From assembly GCA_033063855.1 (NCBI GenBank), contig CP093829.1:25327537-25391536 (forward strand): a DNA stretch of 64,000 bases, read 5' to 3'. A program made the translations under genes and the position numbers. Source of the DNA: Smittia aterrima (taxonomy: Eukaryota > Arthropoda > Insecta > Diptera > Chironomidae). Positions 50,467 to 61,252 of the stretch are shown here, piece by piece. Every line of letters begins with the position of its first letter. The stretch's first letter is position 1. The notes under the pieces are model-generated. The model was not told the origin of the DNA. It did no database searches and saw only the letters and a program-made list of their open reading frames with translations.

Positions 50467-50766
50467 ATGAACATTTTGGCAAAGCTATTTTTGTTCGTGA
50501 TTATTTCAGCTCGTAAATTTTTATTTTGTTCTTGTGGATTTTTATAAACTTTTTATTTTTTTTAACCAGTTTGTGTAGCAACGAGAGCTTCATGTCCCGA
50601 ACACGAGCATAAAACGAAATGCGATTTCCCTTGTCAGCCGACTTGTGCCGATCCTAACAAACCAGCGTGTGCAACCTTCGTTTGTGGATCAGGATCGTGC
50701 GTTTGCAACTCAGGATATATCAGAAAATCCGATAACGGTGAATGTATTCCTACCTCTAGTTGCTGA
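50467..50766 (+). CDS. Secreted single-domain TIL (trypsin inhibitor-like) protein
   Basis: Two exons (50467-50512, 50570-50766; phase-1 intron inside the signal-peptide region) encode 80 residues. The N-terminus (MNILAKLFLFVIISA then LCVATRA) is a signal peptide. The mature part has the ten cysteines of a TIL domain, including CDFPCQPTC, CATFVCGSGSCVCNSGYI and the end GECIPTSSC. TIL domains are usually small serine-protease inhibitors in haemolymph, gut or salivary secretions; the P1 residue cannot be assigned safely. AATAAA lies at 50783. The gene sits in a TIL cluster between the two CNT copies, sharing domain type and intron phase with the five-domain gene downstream. Confidence 0.9.
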
Positions 50767-50839
50767 TCATTCTGAAGCAAACAATAAAAACTATTCTCAA
50801 AACTAAAAGCTTAGCAAACATTTAGTCAATCAATGGTTC

Positions 50840-50969
50840 ATTTGAGAACCAACCTTACAGTCCATCAAACCCAATATTGACTTGTACTTTGATCTTTGTT
50901 TGCAACTCAGGCTACATCAGACAGTTTGACGGTGGAAAGTGCATTCCTTTAGTTTATTGTTATTGCTGA
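50840..50969 (+). pseudogene. Decayed TIL-domain fragment
   Basis: Just past the one-domain TIL gene, a frame reads FVCNSGYIRQFDGGKCIP and ends CYC-stop, matching the last third of the neighbouring TIL domain (VCNSGYIRKSDNGECIP). The preceding part retains only traces of QPTC and of the C..C spacing. The GSGSC segment is missing, and there is no signal-peptide exon in phase upstream. This looks like a partial duplicate that has lost its 5' exon and several cysteines. A cryptic exon is possible but unlikely. Confidence 0.75.
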
Positions 50970-51198
50970 TTTTAGTGAAAAACATATTTTTAACGATTCA
51001 TCGATCACGATCGTACCGAAGTTGATGAAATAAATAAACAAGTGCACACACGAATTCTGTTTTTATGGCTTAAATGAATAGATAACGACAAAACAATAGT
51101 TTTGTTTTTGTTCAATCAGTCTCTTACGACTGTAAAAATATATTTTCAATTTACTTAGCTACATTTCAATCTAAAGTTCTGCAGCAACTAGTGGCAAA

Positions 51199-52304
51199 AT
51201 GAAAAACTTTTATAGTCTTTTCGTAATCTTTGGAATAATTTGCTGTAAGTTAAAATCAAATGATCTAAAAGAAAATAATAAAGTCTGTTTATAAAAAGTT
51301 TGGAGCGGACAAGTTACAACTGGTAAGAAATTTTTCAATAAAAACTCTTCTATAATTAGTTTTTATTTAAAAAAGATGAAAGGCCTTGTCCAAAAATATG
51401 TGAGACCCCATTAAGGACTTGCCCATTAAATGAAGAACCGACTTTGTGCGACACTCCTTGCCAACCAACTTGCGACGATCCTGCTCGTCCACCTTGCCCT
51501 ACTTTGGTCTGCGGTCAGCCAGATTGTGTGTGTAAGAAAGGTTTCATTAGAGTTAACGATCAAGGACCTTGCGTTCCTGTTGATGATTGTCGAACTTGCG
51601 GTGCAAATGAACAGCACTCGCAATGTTTTACGCCTTGCCAACCAACTTGTGAAGATCCTGATCGTCCACCTTGTCCTACGTTAGTCTGCGGTCAGCCAGA
51701 CTGTGTTTGTAAGGAAGGTTTCATAAGATTGACAGATGGCGGTCCCTGTATTCCTGTCGAAAACTGTAAGACTTGTGGTTTGAAAGAGAAAATAACTTTG
51801 TGTAGCCAACCTTGTCAAGCAACATGCTTTGATCCTGATCGCCTTCCTTGCCCAACTTTTGTTTGTGGGAATCCTGATTGCATTTGTAAGGAAGGTCTTG
51901 TTAGGAAATTCGAGAACGGTCCCTGCATTCCGATAGATGACTGCAAAACTTGCGGCAAAAATGAATTATTAAGTGAATGCGACAATCCTTGCCAGCCAAC
52001 ATGCAAGGAACCAAATAAACCTCCATGTCCAACCTTAATTTGTGGCGGTCCTGACTGCGTTTGTCGTTCTGGTTTTATTAGATCGAGTGACGATGGAAAT
52101 TGCATTCCAGAATCGAAATGCATTAAATGTCAAACAAACGAAGTTGCTGTCAAGTGCGAAGTTCCATGTCAACCAACTTGTCAACAGCCAAATAAAGTTA
52201 CTTGCCCAACAAAAGCATGCGGTGGCTTCGACTGTATTTGCAAGAAAGATTTTTTAAGAATCGCTGAAAATGGTCAATGCGTCCCAAGAAGTCAATGTAT
52301 TTAA
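51199..52304 (+). CDS. Secreted protein with five tandem TIL domains
   Basis: Exon 1 (51199-51244) encodes a signal peptide (MKNFYSLFVIFGIIC); a phase-1 intron leads to exon 2 (51376-52304). The product is about 324 residues. Five TIL modules of about 59 residues repeat head to tail, each with ten cysteines and the pattern C-x2-PCQPTC-x2-P-x2-PPCPTLVCG-x-PDC-x-CK-x-GFIR. Domains are joined by CRTCGANE/CKTCGLKE-type linkers. Domains 1 and 2 are nearest to each other (both have CPTLVCGQPDCVCK); domain 5 is the most diverged (CPTKACGGFDCICK). Likely role: multi-headed protease inhibitor or a cysteine-rich structural secretion. The phase-1 intron after the signal peptide matches the one-domain TIL gene. 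AATAAA at 52343. Confidence 0.92.
51408..52301 (+). repeat. Five-unit coding tandem repeat, about 177 bp period
   Basis: Each unit encodes one TIL domain. Units start near 51416, 51593, 51770, 51947 and 52124. Adjacent units share long identical stretches around the CCAACTTG and CCTTGTCCTAC/CCTTGCCCTAC parts, which indicates unequal-crossing-over type expansion within the exon. Confidence 0.8.
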
Positions 52305-52581
52305 ATTTAAGCTACTGTACTTTATTTTCGTTGAATCGTTCAAATAAAGTCTATGTTGTAAAAACTTGTTTTGAATGTTATCGTTAGATAACTTAATTAG
52401 ATTGTTGTCTTTCTTTTTTTCTGATGCAAAAAAGTAAGTCATTCAGTCCTATTTACAGTATAATCCCCTTATTTTGATCATAACAAACCATTATCTCTTT
52501 CGCTCTGATAAAAGAATCAGTTCATTCTAAGTTCTTCAACGACTCGTACTTGAGGTTTATTTTTTGGCGAAACAAATCAAA

Positions 52582-54594
52582 ATGAGTATCGAACTAAAAG
52601 ATCCAAGTGAATTAAATTCCGTTCAGGAAAACGCGGATTCAAACGAGAGCAAAGAAATTACGTTGAAGTCGGATCGTCGAAACAATTTTATCAAAGTTCT
52701 GATATTAAATGTGCTGATCCTAATCTTTTTCGTCTTTGCTACAATTAATTACGTTCAAACTCGTAAGTTCTAATTTATTTTTTGACAAACTGTAAAGAAA
52801 TTCATTTTTAGAAAAGTTTTGTGCATTGGATTGCGGCATAAAGTTTTGTTCGCCCTACATTCTCTTCGTTACGATTTCCATCGCAATATATTTGGGAATA
52901 TTTTATTCTCAAGTGATCAAGAAATGGCTCGGTGCAAGTTTCACAAAACCGGTAACATCTGCGATGAAAAAAATTACTAAGACGAGGTACAAATACGTTT
53001 TTGTGAAGCACATTTTTTAGATTTTTTTTTAACATTTTGAAGGTTGTCCAGAGTGTTACTATCGATGGTTGTCCTAGCTCTTCTGATGATGTTGATCGTA
53101 TTCGAAACATTTGATGATTTACGTCGATTGCGATCAGTCCTTGGAGTTTTGTTTTTTCTTATTTTTGGATACGTTTTCTCCTATGACAAATTCAAAATCA
53201 AATGGCGACCAGTGCTCTGTGGCTTCACTTTTCAATTTCTTCTCGGAATTTTATGCATTCGGTGGCAAAGTGGACGATTGTTCTTTCAATGTCTAAGTGA
53301 TAAAGTCATAACATTCTTGGAATACCCGAAGGAAGGAGCTGCTTTTGTTTTCGGAGACTTTCTTGTTTATGAAAAATATGTTTTCGTCTTTGCAACTCTT
53401 CCAACAGTTTTCTACTTCAGTCTGATCATCTCTGTTCTTTATTATCTTGGAACGATGCAGTGGATTTTACTGAAACTTGGTTGGGTTCTTCAATCAATAA
53501 TCGGTACGACCATTTGTGAAAGTGTCGTTGCTGCTGGAAACATGTTTCTCGGTCAAACTGAGTGTCCTTTAACGATTCGTCCGTACATTCCTGTTCTCAC
53601 AGCTTCTGAGATCCACGCGGTGATGGTATCAGGTTTTGCAACTGTCTCTGGGACGACATTAGCTGCTTGTAAGTTTTGATTTATTAGAGTAATAAATTGT
53701 TAGATAATATATTTTTGTCCCTCAAATATTCAGACATATCTTACGGAGCGGATGCTTATCATTTGATCACTGCTTCCGTGATGGCTGCACCTGCTTCACT
53801 TTTCTATTCGAAACTGTTCTATCCTGAAACAGAAGAAAGCCTAACCAGAGCAGAAAATATTCAGTTAGAAAAATCGTAAGCAGCAATTTAAATATTTTAA
53901 AACAATAATTTTCTAAACCTTTGTTTTAAGAACCGACACTTCACTTCTTGATGCTGCCTCGAGCGGAGCTAGGAATGGAATTGAAATATGGCTAAACGTC
54001 ATCGCAAACCTCATTGGTTTTATCGCGTTTCTTGCGTTCATTGATGGATCCGTAAAGTGGTTTACAGAACTGCTAGGGTTCAGTAATGTCGGTATTGAGT
54101 TTATTCTTGGAAAGATTTTTATTCCCATCAGTTGGGCGCTTGGAGTTGAATGGAAAGATTGTGAAGCAATTGGAAATGTCATTGGATCAAAAACTTTTAT
54201 CAATGAGTTCGTCGCTTATAAAATGTTGGGCGAATACAAGAAAGCAGGAGTTATATCGGTAAGCATTTTACGAAAAAATAATAATATTTTAACTTTTAAA
54301 TCTTTTAAGCTTCGATCATCAGCAATCGCGACCTATGCAGTCTGTGGATTTTCGAATCCAAGCTCAATGGGAATCGTGATCGCTATGTTGACCAGTTTGG
54401 CGCCAGAACGAAGACGTTTGTTCACAAAAGTTGCATTTCGTGCTTACGTTGCTGGCTGTATTGTTCCGATGATCACAGCGAGCATTGCTGGTATGCTCAT
54501 GACCGACGAGATGATTATGTCAAAAGAAATCGAGATTCTTAAAATCAAATCTGATAATTCCACTTCAGACTTTTTATCGGATATATTTTTGTAA
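52582..54594 (+). CDS. Concentrative nucleoside transporter (CNT/SLC28 family), copy 2
   Basis: Tandem paralogue of the gene at 47391. Six exons (52582-52762, 52812-52986, 53043-53668, 53734-53875, 53931-54258, 54310-54594) give 578 residues. The N-terminus (MSIELKDPSELNS) is unrelated to copy 1. The core is well conserved: KIKWRPVLCGFTFQFLLGIL, GAAFVFGDF, LIISVLYYLGTMQWI, GTTICESVVAAGNMFLG, ITASVMAAPASLFYSKLF, EFILGKIFIPISWALGV and SAIATYAVCGFSNPSSMGI. Copy 2 lacks three introns present in copy 1 (after the N-terminal exon, before the KIKWRP segment, and before the RPYI segment) and shares the other five at identical phase. The C-terminal tail differs. Both copies look functional; substrate preference may differ but cannot be read from the sequence. 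Confidence 0.93.
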
Positions 54595-54831
54595 ATAGGT
54601 ACGGGATTCAAATAATCAAAAGAGAATATAATTAACCAAATATAATTGAATGCGTCTTGGTTTAGCGCGTTAGTTAAGAAAATCGAGCTTTTTTTAAAAA
54701 AGCTCATTGTAAGTTTGTTGTTTCTTGAAAACGCTTGACGTTTCCCGCCAATAATTTTTGTTGTTTTTCGGTTTTTTCATATTTTTCATTTAATAACTTC
54801 CGACCGACTACTTGCAATTAGTATTAGAACG

Positions 54832-57030
54832 ATGCCGAACGGAACTAAAAGTGATGACGAAGATATTGCAATTCTAGAAAGAATGTTGTTAGAGGCTGAA
54901 GAAGAGGATGAAGTTAAGTCATTAGTTCCTGTAAAACAGAATCAAAGCCTTCTAAAACAAGACAATGGTGATTCATCTGACGACGACGAGCAACGAGACT
55001 TTCAAAACAGTAAATATAACGATTTCGGGAGAGACATCAACAAGAAGCTAAAGGAAAGCGAGGAAGCTAAGAAATTTGACTCGATTAAACTTTTTTCATC
55101 ATCACAAGAACCAACAACGTCAAGCGGATTCCTTCAGAAATTTTCAACTTCTATCAACAAGACTGAAACTGTAAAAAGACTTGCTGCAGCTCCTTCAGAG
55201 CCGACTGTATTTTGTGATCCTGTGTTTGGACTGAGAATTGTGCAGCCTCTTATCTCAAGCATAACTCTCAAAGAACGAATGGAAGGAAAATTAGCTGTGG
55301 GAGTTCAAAGAGTTCGATTTCACACAGAACGTGGTGATATGTCTAAAGACTGGGCCATCGCAGGAGTTCTCGTAACAAAGTCTCCAGTTCGTCAGACACA
55401 GAAAGGCGATGCATTCTCAATTTGGTCTATCTCTGATCTCAAAGGCGATATGAAACTCGTGTCTGTGTTTATGTTTCGTTCAGCCCACAAAGAGTTATGG
55501 AAAACTTCTGTGGGAACTGTTGTCGGAATTTTGAACCCAAAGACAATGGAACGAAAAGACGATAAGATTGAAGCTGTGTTGTCCGTAGACAATCATCAAA
55601 AGGTAACCAATTGATATTTCTGTTGAATTACCACAAACCTAATTTATACTAATTTTGAAGGTGATGATACTGGGTCAGTCGAAGGATCTTGGAAAGTGTC
55701 GAGCAAAAAAGAACAACGGAGAACCTTGCGAAGCAATCGTCAATAAATCCGATTGCGATGTTTGTATTTTCCACATGAAACGAGAGTACAGCAAAGTTAA
55801 GCGATCAGAATTTCAATCGGCTAGTCAAGGAAGAGGTTTGGATACTCTTCGGAATAAAGTTCTTGGGAAAAGCGAGGTATTCTATGCAGGTCAATCGTTC
55901 AGTGCATTAAAACCTGCAAAGAAAACAGCAAAAATGATCAAACAGGATCAGGAACGTATGATGACTTTGTCAGAATATTTTGTATCTCCATATCGAGAAG
56001 ATGCACCATCATCTTCATCTGGATCTCGTCTTCTTTCGGAATCTCAATCTCAACCAGCAAAGCGACCAGGAGCAGCAGCTTCTCTCGAACTGAATGTTTC
56101 TCAACGAAAGAAAGATTTGGAAAGATTGAAATTACTTCAAGGAACTGACACTCCACAAATGATTTTCAGTAAAAAGCTTCAAGACGCTACACAAAAATCT
56201 ACATCTGAGCCATCGTCAAAGAACGATGCAAATTTCGTTCCAAAATTATCTGGAGGCAATTTGATGTTCTCGCTGAGCATTCCAATTCAAAAGAACGAGC
56301 TTGCTAAGCAACGTGCTGCTGCAATTCTTAAAAAGAAACCTTTGGAACCGAACAATCCTAATCTCATCAAGTATCGCGGGACGGAATCTGGCAAGAAACG
56401 ACTTGTTCAAGAAATAAGCACTTCGTCACAGGAATTGGGAGAGAACGATGCAAAGAAAGTGAAGCTTACAGACGCCGAAGAAACGAAAAGACGTAAAGAA
56501 TATTTATTGAAAATGATGAACGCAACTTCAAGTCACGCCAATCTCGTTGAAGACAAAGAAGCTGAACGAAGAGAAAAATGTTTCAACTCAATGGAGAAGA
56601 AGGAAGCAATGGAAGAGAAGATGGAAAACACGATGGAAATGAAGGTAAGCTTAAGAAACTCCAGAATTCGATGACCGCGAATAAAATTAAATTTCAATTT
56701 TAGTGCAAAGCAGTGATCTGTCGACGTTGCAAGTACATTTATTTCTCAGCCAGTGGCTTGTGCAAAGAACAACGTCATGAACTGAAAGTGGTTGACGCCG
56801 TTAAGCGCTTTTATCAATGCGGTGATTGCAAAACAAGAACTGTCACTCTTTTCAAAATCCCTCGTGATCCTTGCACTAGCTGTCGCTCTCGAAACTGGAA
56901 ACGTACAGGAATGATGAAAGGACGAGAAGCCTACGTCGGTGAGCAGTTGAGCCTTCGTGGGGATGAAGAAATGTATATCGGTGGAGCGAACAATGCAAAC
57001 ATAAATTTGCTTGTCCCCGAGAGCGAATAA
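54832..57030 (+). CDS. Mcm10: Mcm10 replication initiation factor
   Basis: Nuclear protein that helps activate the CMG helicase and recruits DNA polymerase alpha. Three exons (54832-55602, 55661-56644, 56704-57030) give 693 residues. Residues 1-120 are acidic and coiled (MLLEAEEEDE). The internal OB-fold/zinc-finger domain runs from about residue 125 (DPVFGLRIVQPLISSITLKE) through KSPVRQTQKGDAFSIWSISD and LGKCRAKKNNGEPCEAIVNK to CDVCIFHMKREY, the CCCH zinc finger with C-x9-C-x10-C-x-x-x-x-H type spacing. The C-terminal exon has the paired zinc motifs AVICRRCKYIYFSASGLCKE and FYQCGDCKTRT..DPCTSC. The AATAAA signal overlaps the stop codon (57026-57031), so the 3' UTR is very short, in keeping with the convergent CSN2 stop only 87 bp away. 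Confidence 0.94.
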
Positions 57031-57117
57031 AGCTTTGACTATACATCAACGAACTTTTCTTTATTTTGAAATAATCACCTCACAATTGCGAAGGGACGAA
57101 AAAAAGTTTACAACTGT

Positions 57118-58763
57118 TTAAGACATTTTGTTGAGAATTGCGAGCTGAACAGAGTTGATTTGGTTCGACCACTTTTCAATAGCAATGTCGCGAGCTCCAT
57201 GGCGACTGTCTTCCTTTTCCAACTCTAACACCTGATTGACTTGATCGATTCGTCCCTGAATTGTACTGAAAAATAAAGATTATTAATTGAACTTTACTTA
57301 AATTCTTTTTCTTACTTGTCCAAGATACACGAGACGAGAAGACTTTCAACTTCAGTCGGTTCAATGTTCAGTTCGTTGCTGATAAATGGAATAGCGATCT
57401 TTGTGTATGGTCTGATGAGTTTGATGAGAACCTGTGTACGAATGTTACGCAGTAAGTCTTCGATGTGTTCGCGAATGAAGGGATCTGCCATAATATTGTT
57501 GCGATTATTACGCAAGATTGATTCAAACTCCATAATGTCGTCGTTCTGATAGGAAACGACAAGGTTTGTCATGGCGAGAATCTCTGGATCGTTCTTATAG
57601 GGCTTTGCTTCTTGAGAATCAAACGGATTAATTCCAGACTTCATGAGCATGTTTGCAAGCACGAGATACTTTAAGCAAGTTGTTCGTCTCGGAGATCCTG
57701 ACTCATCATAGTTCTTAAAAGCCTCAAAGAAGTCTGTATGAGCTTTTTCGAATTCACCTTCGCGCAGATGCATTTTGCCACCGCACTCACGAATCACACC
57801 CATGATCAAAGGATGAGGAATAGCAGACTTGATGTGCAGCGACTGCTCATACAGCGCTTTCAACTTCTTGTTATTCTTTTGAACCGTGTACATTTGAATC
57901 TCCAATGCGTAAATCTCTAGCAATTGTGTTCCTTTCTTCAAATCGTCTTCACCATCATCTGTTTGACACGACTGATGTAACTGCTTAAGAATTTTCTGTA
58001 GCTTCACGAAATCACTCCGGTCGAAATAAAGTTTTCCCAGCTTCGTATTGGTTTTAAACCAAAGGCGATCGTTCTTAGCGTCGCGAAGAGCATCAAGGGT
58101 TGTTTCGTAAAAATCTTGGAGCAATTCCATCTGAAATATTTCGATTCGAAAATATCTACATTGAAAAATCTATAAACTTACATTCTTAGAAGTAGAAATG
58201 TAATCCAAGATAGAATTGATTGACTTCTCGGAGTGATTGCGAGTCACAGCACTCTTGATGTAAGTTAGTAATTGCTTATACCGGTTCATCATCTCAGTGT
58301 AGTTGTTCTGAAAAAAGAAATTGATTTTAAACTGTTTACAAACTCAAATGGATGTAACATACCAACTTGAAGTTGATCTTAATCATTTGCTTAAGAGCTT
58401 TGAAACCCCATTCACCTTTCTCATTGTTTCCCTGCTCGAGATCCAACACCTTTTCAGAAAAAATAAAAATGTCAAAGCAAAATTTTTACATTTAAATAAT
58501 GCTCACCTTTTGGAAGCTTTGGAGTGCCTCCTTTGGTGTATCTTCTTTCAATGCTTTACTGTTGTAATATTGATTTTCGAGATCAACATCCGGCTCAGAG
58601 TTGCTGTCTTCTGAGTATTCCTTAAATTGAAAATTATGAAATTTGTAAGTGAAAAAGCCGACATAACGAAAATATGATGAATCCGATTAAGCAACTCAAG
58701 TCCACTTACCAATCCATAGTCCTCTTCATCTTCACACATGAAATCATCATCAACATCCGACAT
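57118..58763 (-). CDS. CSN2: COP9 signalosome subunit 2 (CSN2/alien)
   Basis: PCI-domain subunit of the COP9 signalosome, the cullin deneddylase. Several minus-strand exons give about 443 residues almost colinear with human CSN2. The first exon (58710-58763) encodes MSDVDDDFMCEDEEDYGL. It is followed by EYSEDSNSEPDVDLENQYYN, EWGFKALKQMIKINFKL, YTEMMNRYKQLLTYIKSAVT, KSINSILDYISTSKN, then a long exon (to about 57316) with NDRLWFKTNTKLGKLYF, SCQTDDGEDDLKKGTQLLEI, IRECGGKMHLREGEFEKAHT and the PCI winged-helix part IPFISNELNIEPTEVESLLV. The last exon encodes GRIDQVNQVLELEKED and ends ILNKMS. Essentially all family landmarks are present and unbroken. The gene is convergent with Mcm10 and divergent with Lamtor3. 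Confidence 0.97.
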
Positions 58764-58950
58764 GTTTGAGCTGTTTCTTTGCCAAAATCAACAAATCAAT
58801 AATTTATTTCGTATTTGTATTTCGAGGGAAAAAAAACTACGCAGAAGATGATTAAAAGCCCCATCTGGTGGTCGACAAGAAAGCAAAACAAAGCAAAAAT
58901 TTCTTATTTTTTTCTTAAATCCTTTTGTAGTTCAGAATAGAGTGGTAATT
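58764..58950. promoter_or_regulatory. Divergent promoter region, CSN2 and Lamtor3
   Basis: 187 bp between opposite start codons. Contains A-rich tracts and one GC-richer core (CCCCATCTGGTGGTCGAC, near 58859-58876) that stands out from the AT-rich surroundings and could be a factor-binding site. No TATA box is seen. Confidence 0.4.
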
Positions 58951-59391
58951 ATGAGCGACGAAGTAAAAAGATTCTTCAACGGTTTGCTTCAGAAGTGAGA
59001 TAAAGTCAAGAACATAAAATGAAATTGTTGAATCAAATTGGAAAATATTTTCAGAATAAATGGAGTCAAAGCAATAATTGTCAGCGATCGTGAGGGAGTC
59101 CCTTTATTGAAGTTATCCAAAGACAACAAATTTCCAGAGCTCGGAACGAAGCAGTCATTCTTAGCAAACTTCACAGTTGCCAACGAGCAAGCTTCCAAAA
59201 TGCTCTTAGGGAGAAACAAATCAATGATCTGCATGTATAAAAACACACAGATAGTGCAGTTCAACAAAAACCCTCTTATCGTCACATTCGTTGGATCAGA
59301 ATCATTGAACACAGGTCACATTCTCTCACTTGAAGACGAACTGGATAAATATTTGGAGGATTACAAACTGGCTGTTGTGGATAATCAATAA
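58951..59391 (+). CDS. Lamtor3: Ragulator complex subunit LAMTOR3 (MP1)
   Basis: Roadblock-fold subunit of the lysosomal Ragulator scaffold for Rag GTPases, mTORC1 and MEK1/ERK. Two exons (58951-58994 and 59055-59391, 60 bp phase-2 intron) give 126 residues, the normal family length. Landmarks: MSDEVKRFFNGLLQK, then INGVKAIIVSDREGVPLLKL, the roadblock core FLANFTVANEQASKMLLGRN, and IVQFNKNPLIVTFVGSES. The last helix is LEDELDKYLEDYKLAV. No odd features. Confidence 0.95.
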
Positions 59392-61252
59392 ACAAAATGC
59401 AAAATCATCAGAAAAGTTTTTTTATTTATCTCCTATTCAGCTCTCTGGACACCGAAATAATTAATTAAATTCTCCAGTTTCTGCCTCATTTCAGTTTCTG
59501 CCTCTTTTCAGTTGCGACTAAAATTTGAATTTAGAACAAAGTTATAAGCCCCGCATTTTAGTTTCTACAATTTATATCATTCTGATCGTCGGGAAATCTG
59601 AAATAAAAATGTTAGGAATAAACAGAGCTGCTTAAAACAACTTCAAATGGTAAGTAATATTAACTATATCAATCAAAATAGCAAAATATTTAGAGTAAAC
59701 GGCCGATTAAATAGAGAAATCGAAATTTTCAACCGGTTTGCGAAAAACACCCAAAAAAGTTTTTCTGTTTTCATAAGCGACAAGAGAATTCTTCTAATTA
59801 AAATGTGATAAAGCATCTATGTTCATTGTGTACAACAGCGGCATTAATTACTCGTTCTCTGAGAACTGGAACATGCCGCGATTTCAAGGACTCGGGTGTA
59901 CAATTCTTGAGCAAATTTGCACTCCAAATGGAATTTAATTAACTTTTTTTTGTTTCACATTCTTCGGTTTGGACAAGCGATAATTCAAAGAAAACATGTT
60001 TCCACATCGCTACACGATGATAATAATTAAGTAACGCGAGATAGCGATGGTCTTTCTAACTCCCTAACTGTTGAGTTTGTAATTGCTTTTATGAAATTGT
60101 ATTTCGTGCTTAAAGTTAAAAGTCACTCAAATTTGTTCAAATTTTTCCAAAAATATTATACCAACACTTTCTTTATCTATAAACATAATCATTGGATAAA
60201 ACCAGAAAGTGACGAGATTCGATGTCTCATCGTCGAAAAATTCCGATTTACGACTAAAATTGATAATTTATTGCACATTGTCCTATTGTTTGTCAAAATT
60301 GGCTGGAAATGTTTAATGAAATCAGAAATATTTAATTATTGATAAGGAAATAATGTTCAAAACTTAATTTAATTAACAAAAATTTATTACAAAACGAAAG
60401 GAAACTCATATTTCAATAGAAAATTAATAAAAAAAATTTTTGAGAATTCTCTGGGATCAGAGCCGCTTCGCAGTGTCTTAAAGCCAGCTTATCTGCCAGT
60501 TTCTCTTAGGAGATAAGGAAATAATAAGGAAACATTTTTTTACGCTAATGCTTGGCGGCTTTGGCCCGAGAAGAGCAAATTTAAACAATAAATGGGTCAC
60601 ATGTTGCACCCGTTTATCGATTTTCCTTTTTGCAAGTTTCGGCAGCGATAGCTGCAACTGAGATTATGAATTATATATTCTTCCGAATATTCGAAACTGC
60701 AGAAGTGAGAGGCATCCACGCGCCACTAAACCGGATTAAATGAATCCCGTTGGAACACGAAAGAAACATCTTTAAGTTTATTAAAAGCCAATCGCTCGCT
60801 CTTTCTCTTCTTGCAATTCTTCGTTAATGAGTCATTATTTGCGGATTATCTGAGTTAATTAATTTTTTTTTCTCTTCATTTTTAGGAAATTTCAATGATG
60901 CAGAACATTTAAAGACGGTTCCAGTCGAATACTTAAGAGCTCTCCCCTCCTCTTTTCATTATCTCTTTATGATTCCAGTGCCAAACTTTTTGTTTCAAAC
61001 GTAATTTCTTAACGTGTGGACGATTAAGTCAAACGAGAAAATAAACAACATCTAGATAACTAGTCATCGAAGCACCGTGAAAGTAATCACCTGATCGATA
61101 AGCTAACTATTTTTGGCCAAAAGTAAAAAAGAAAAACTGTTTTAGAAACAAGAGAAAAATGATAACGAATTGATAAGAAGGAAAAGAAACTTAAAAGACG
61201 ATACAAGCTAAAGTATAGTTTAAGGAAATAATTTTTTAACCGAGCATCCACG
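59392..61252. other. Intergenic region between Lamtor3 and Cyclin Y
   Basis: 1.9 kb, AT-rich, with the Lamtor3 3' UTR on the left. Near 60487-60518 a paired inverted GATA element (CTTATCT ... AGATAAG) lies in a locally GC-richer patch. An ORF at 60091-60342 has low-complexity composition and is not called. The Cyclin Y promoter and 5' leader, possibly with a non-coding exon, should be at the right end. Confidence 0.55.

Noticed and set aside
51300..51330. Apparent mini-exon (TTTGGAGCGGACAAG... before GTAAGA) in the first intron of the five-domain TIL gene
   Set aside because: Including it shifts phase and leads to a stop in the next exon; direct splicing of 51244 to 51376 keeps the frame and matches the intron phase of the neighbouring TIL gene.
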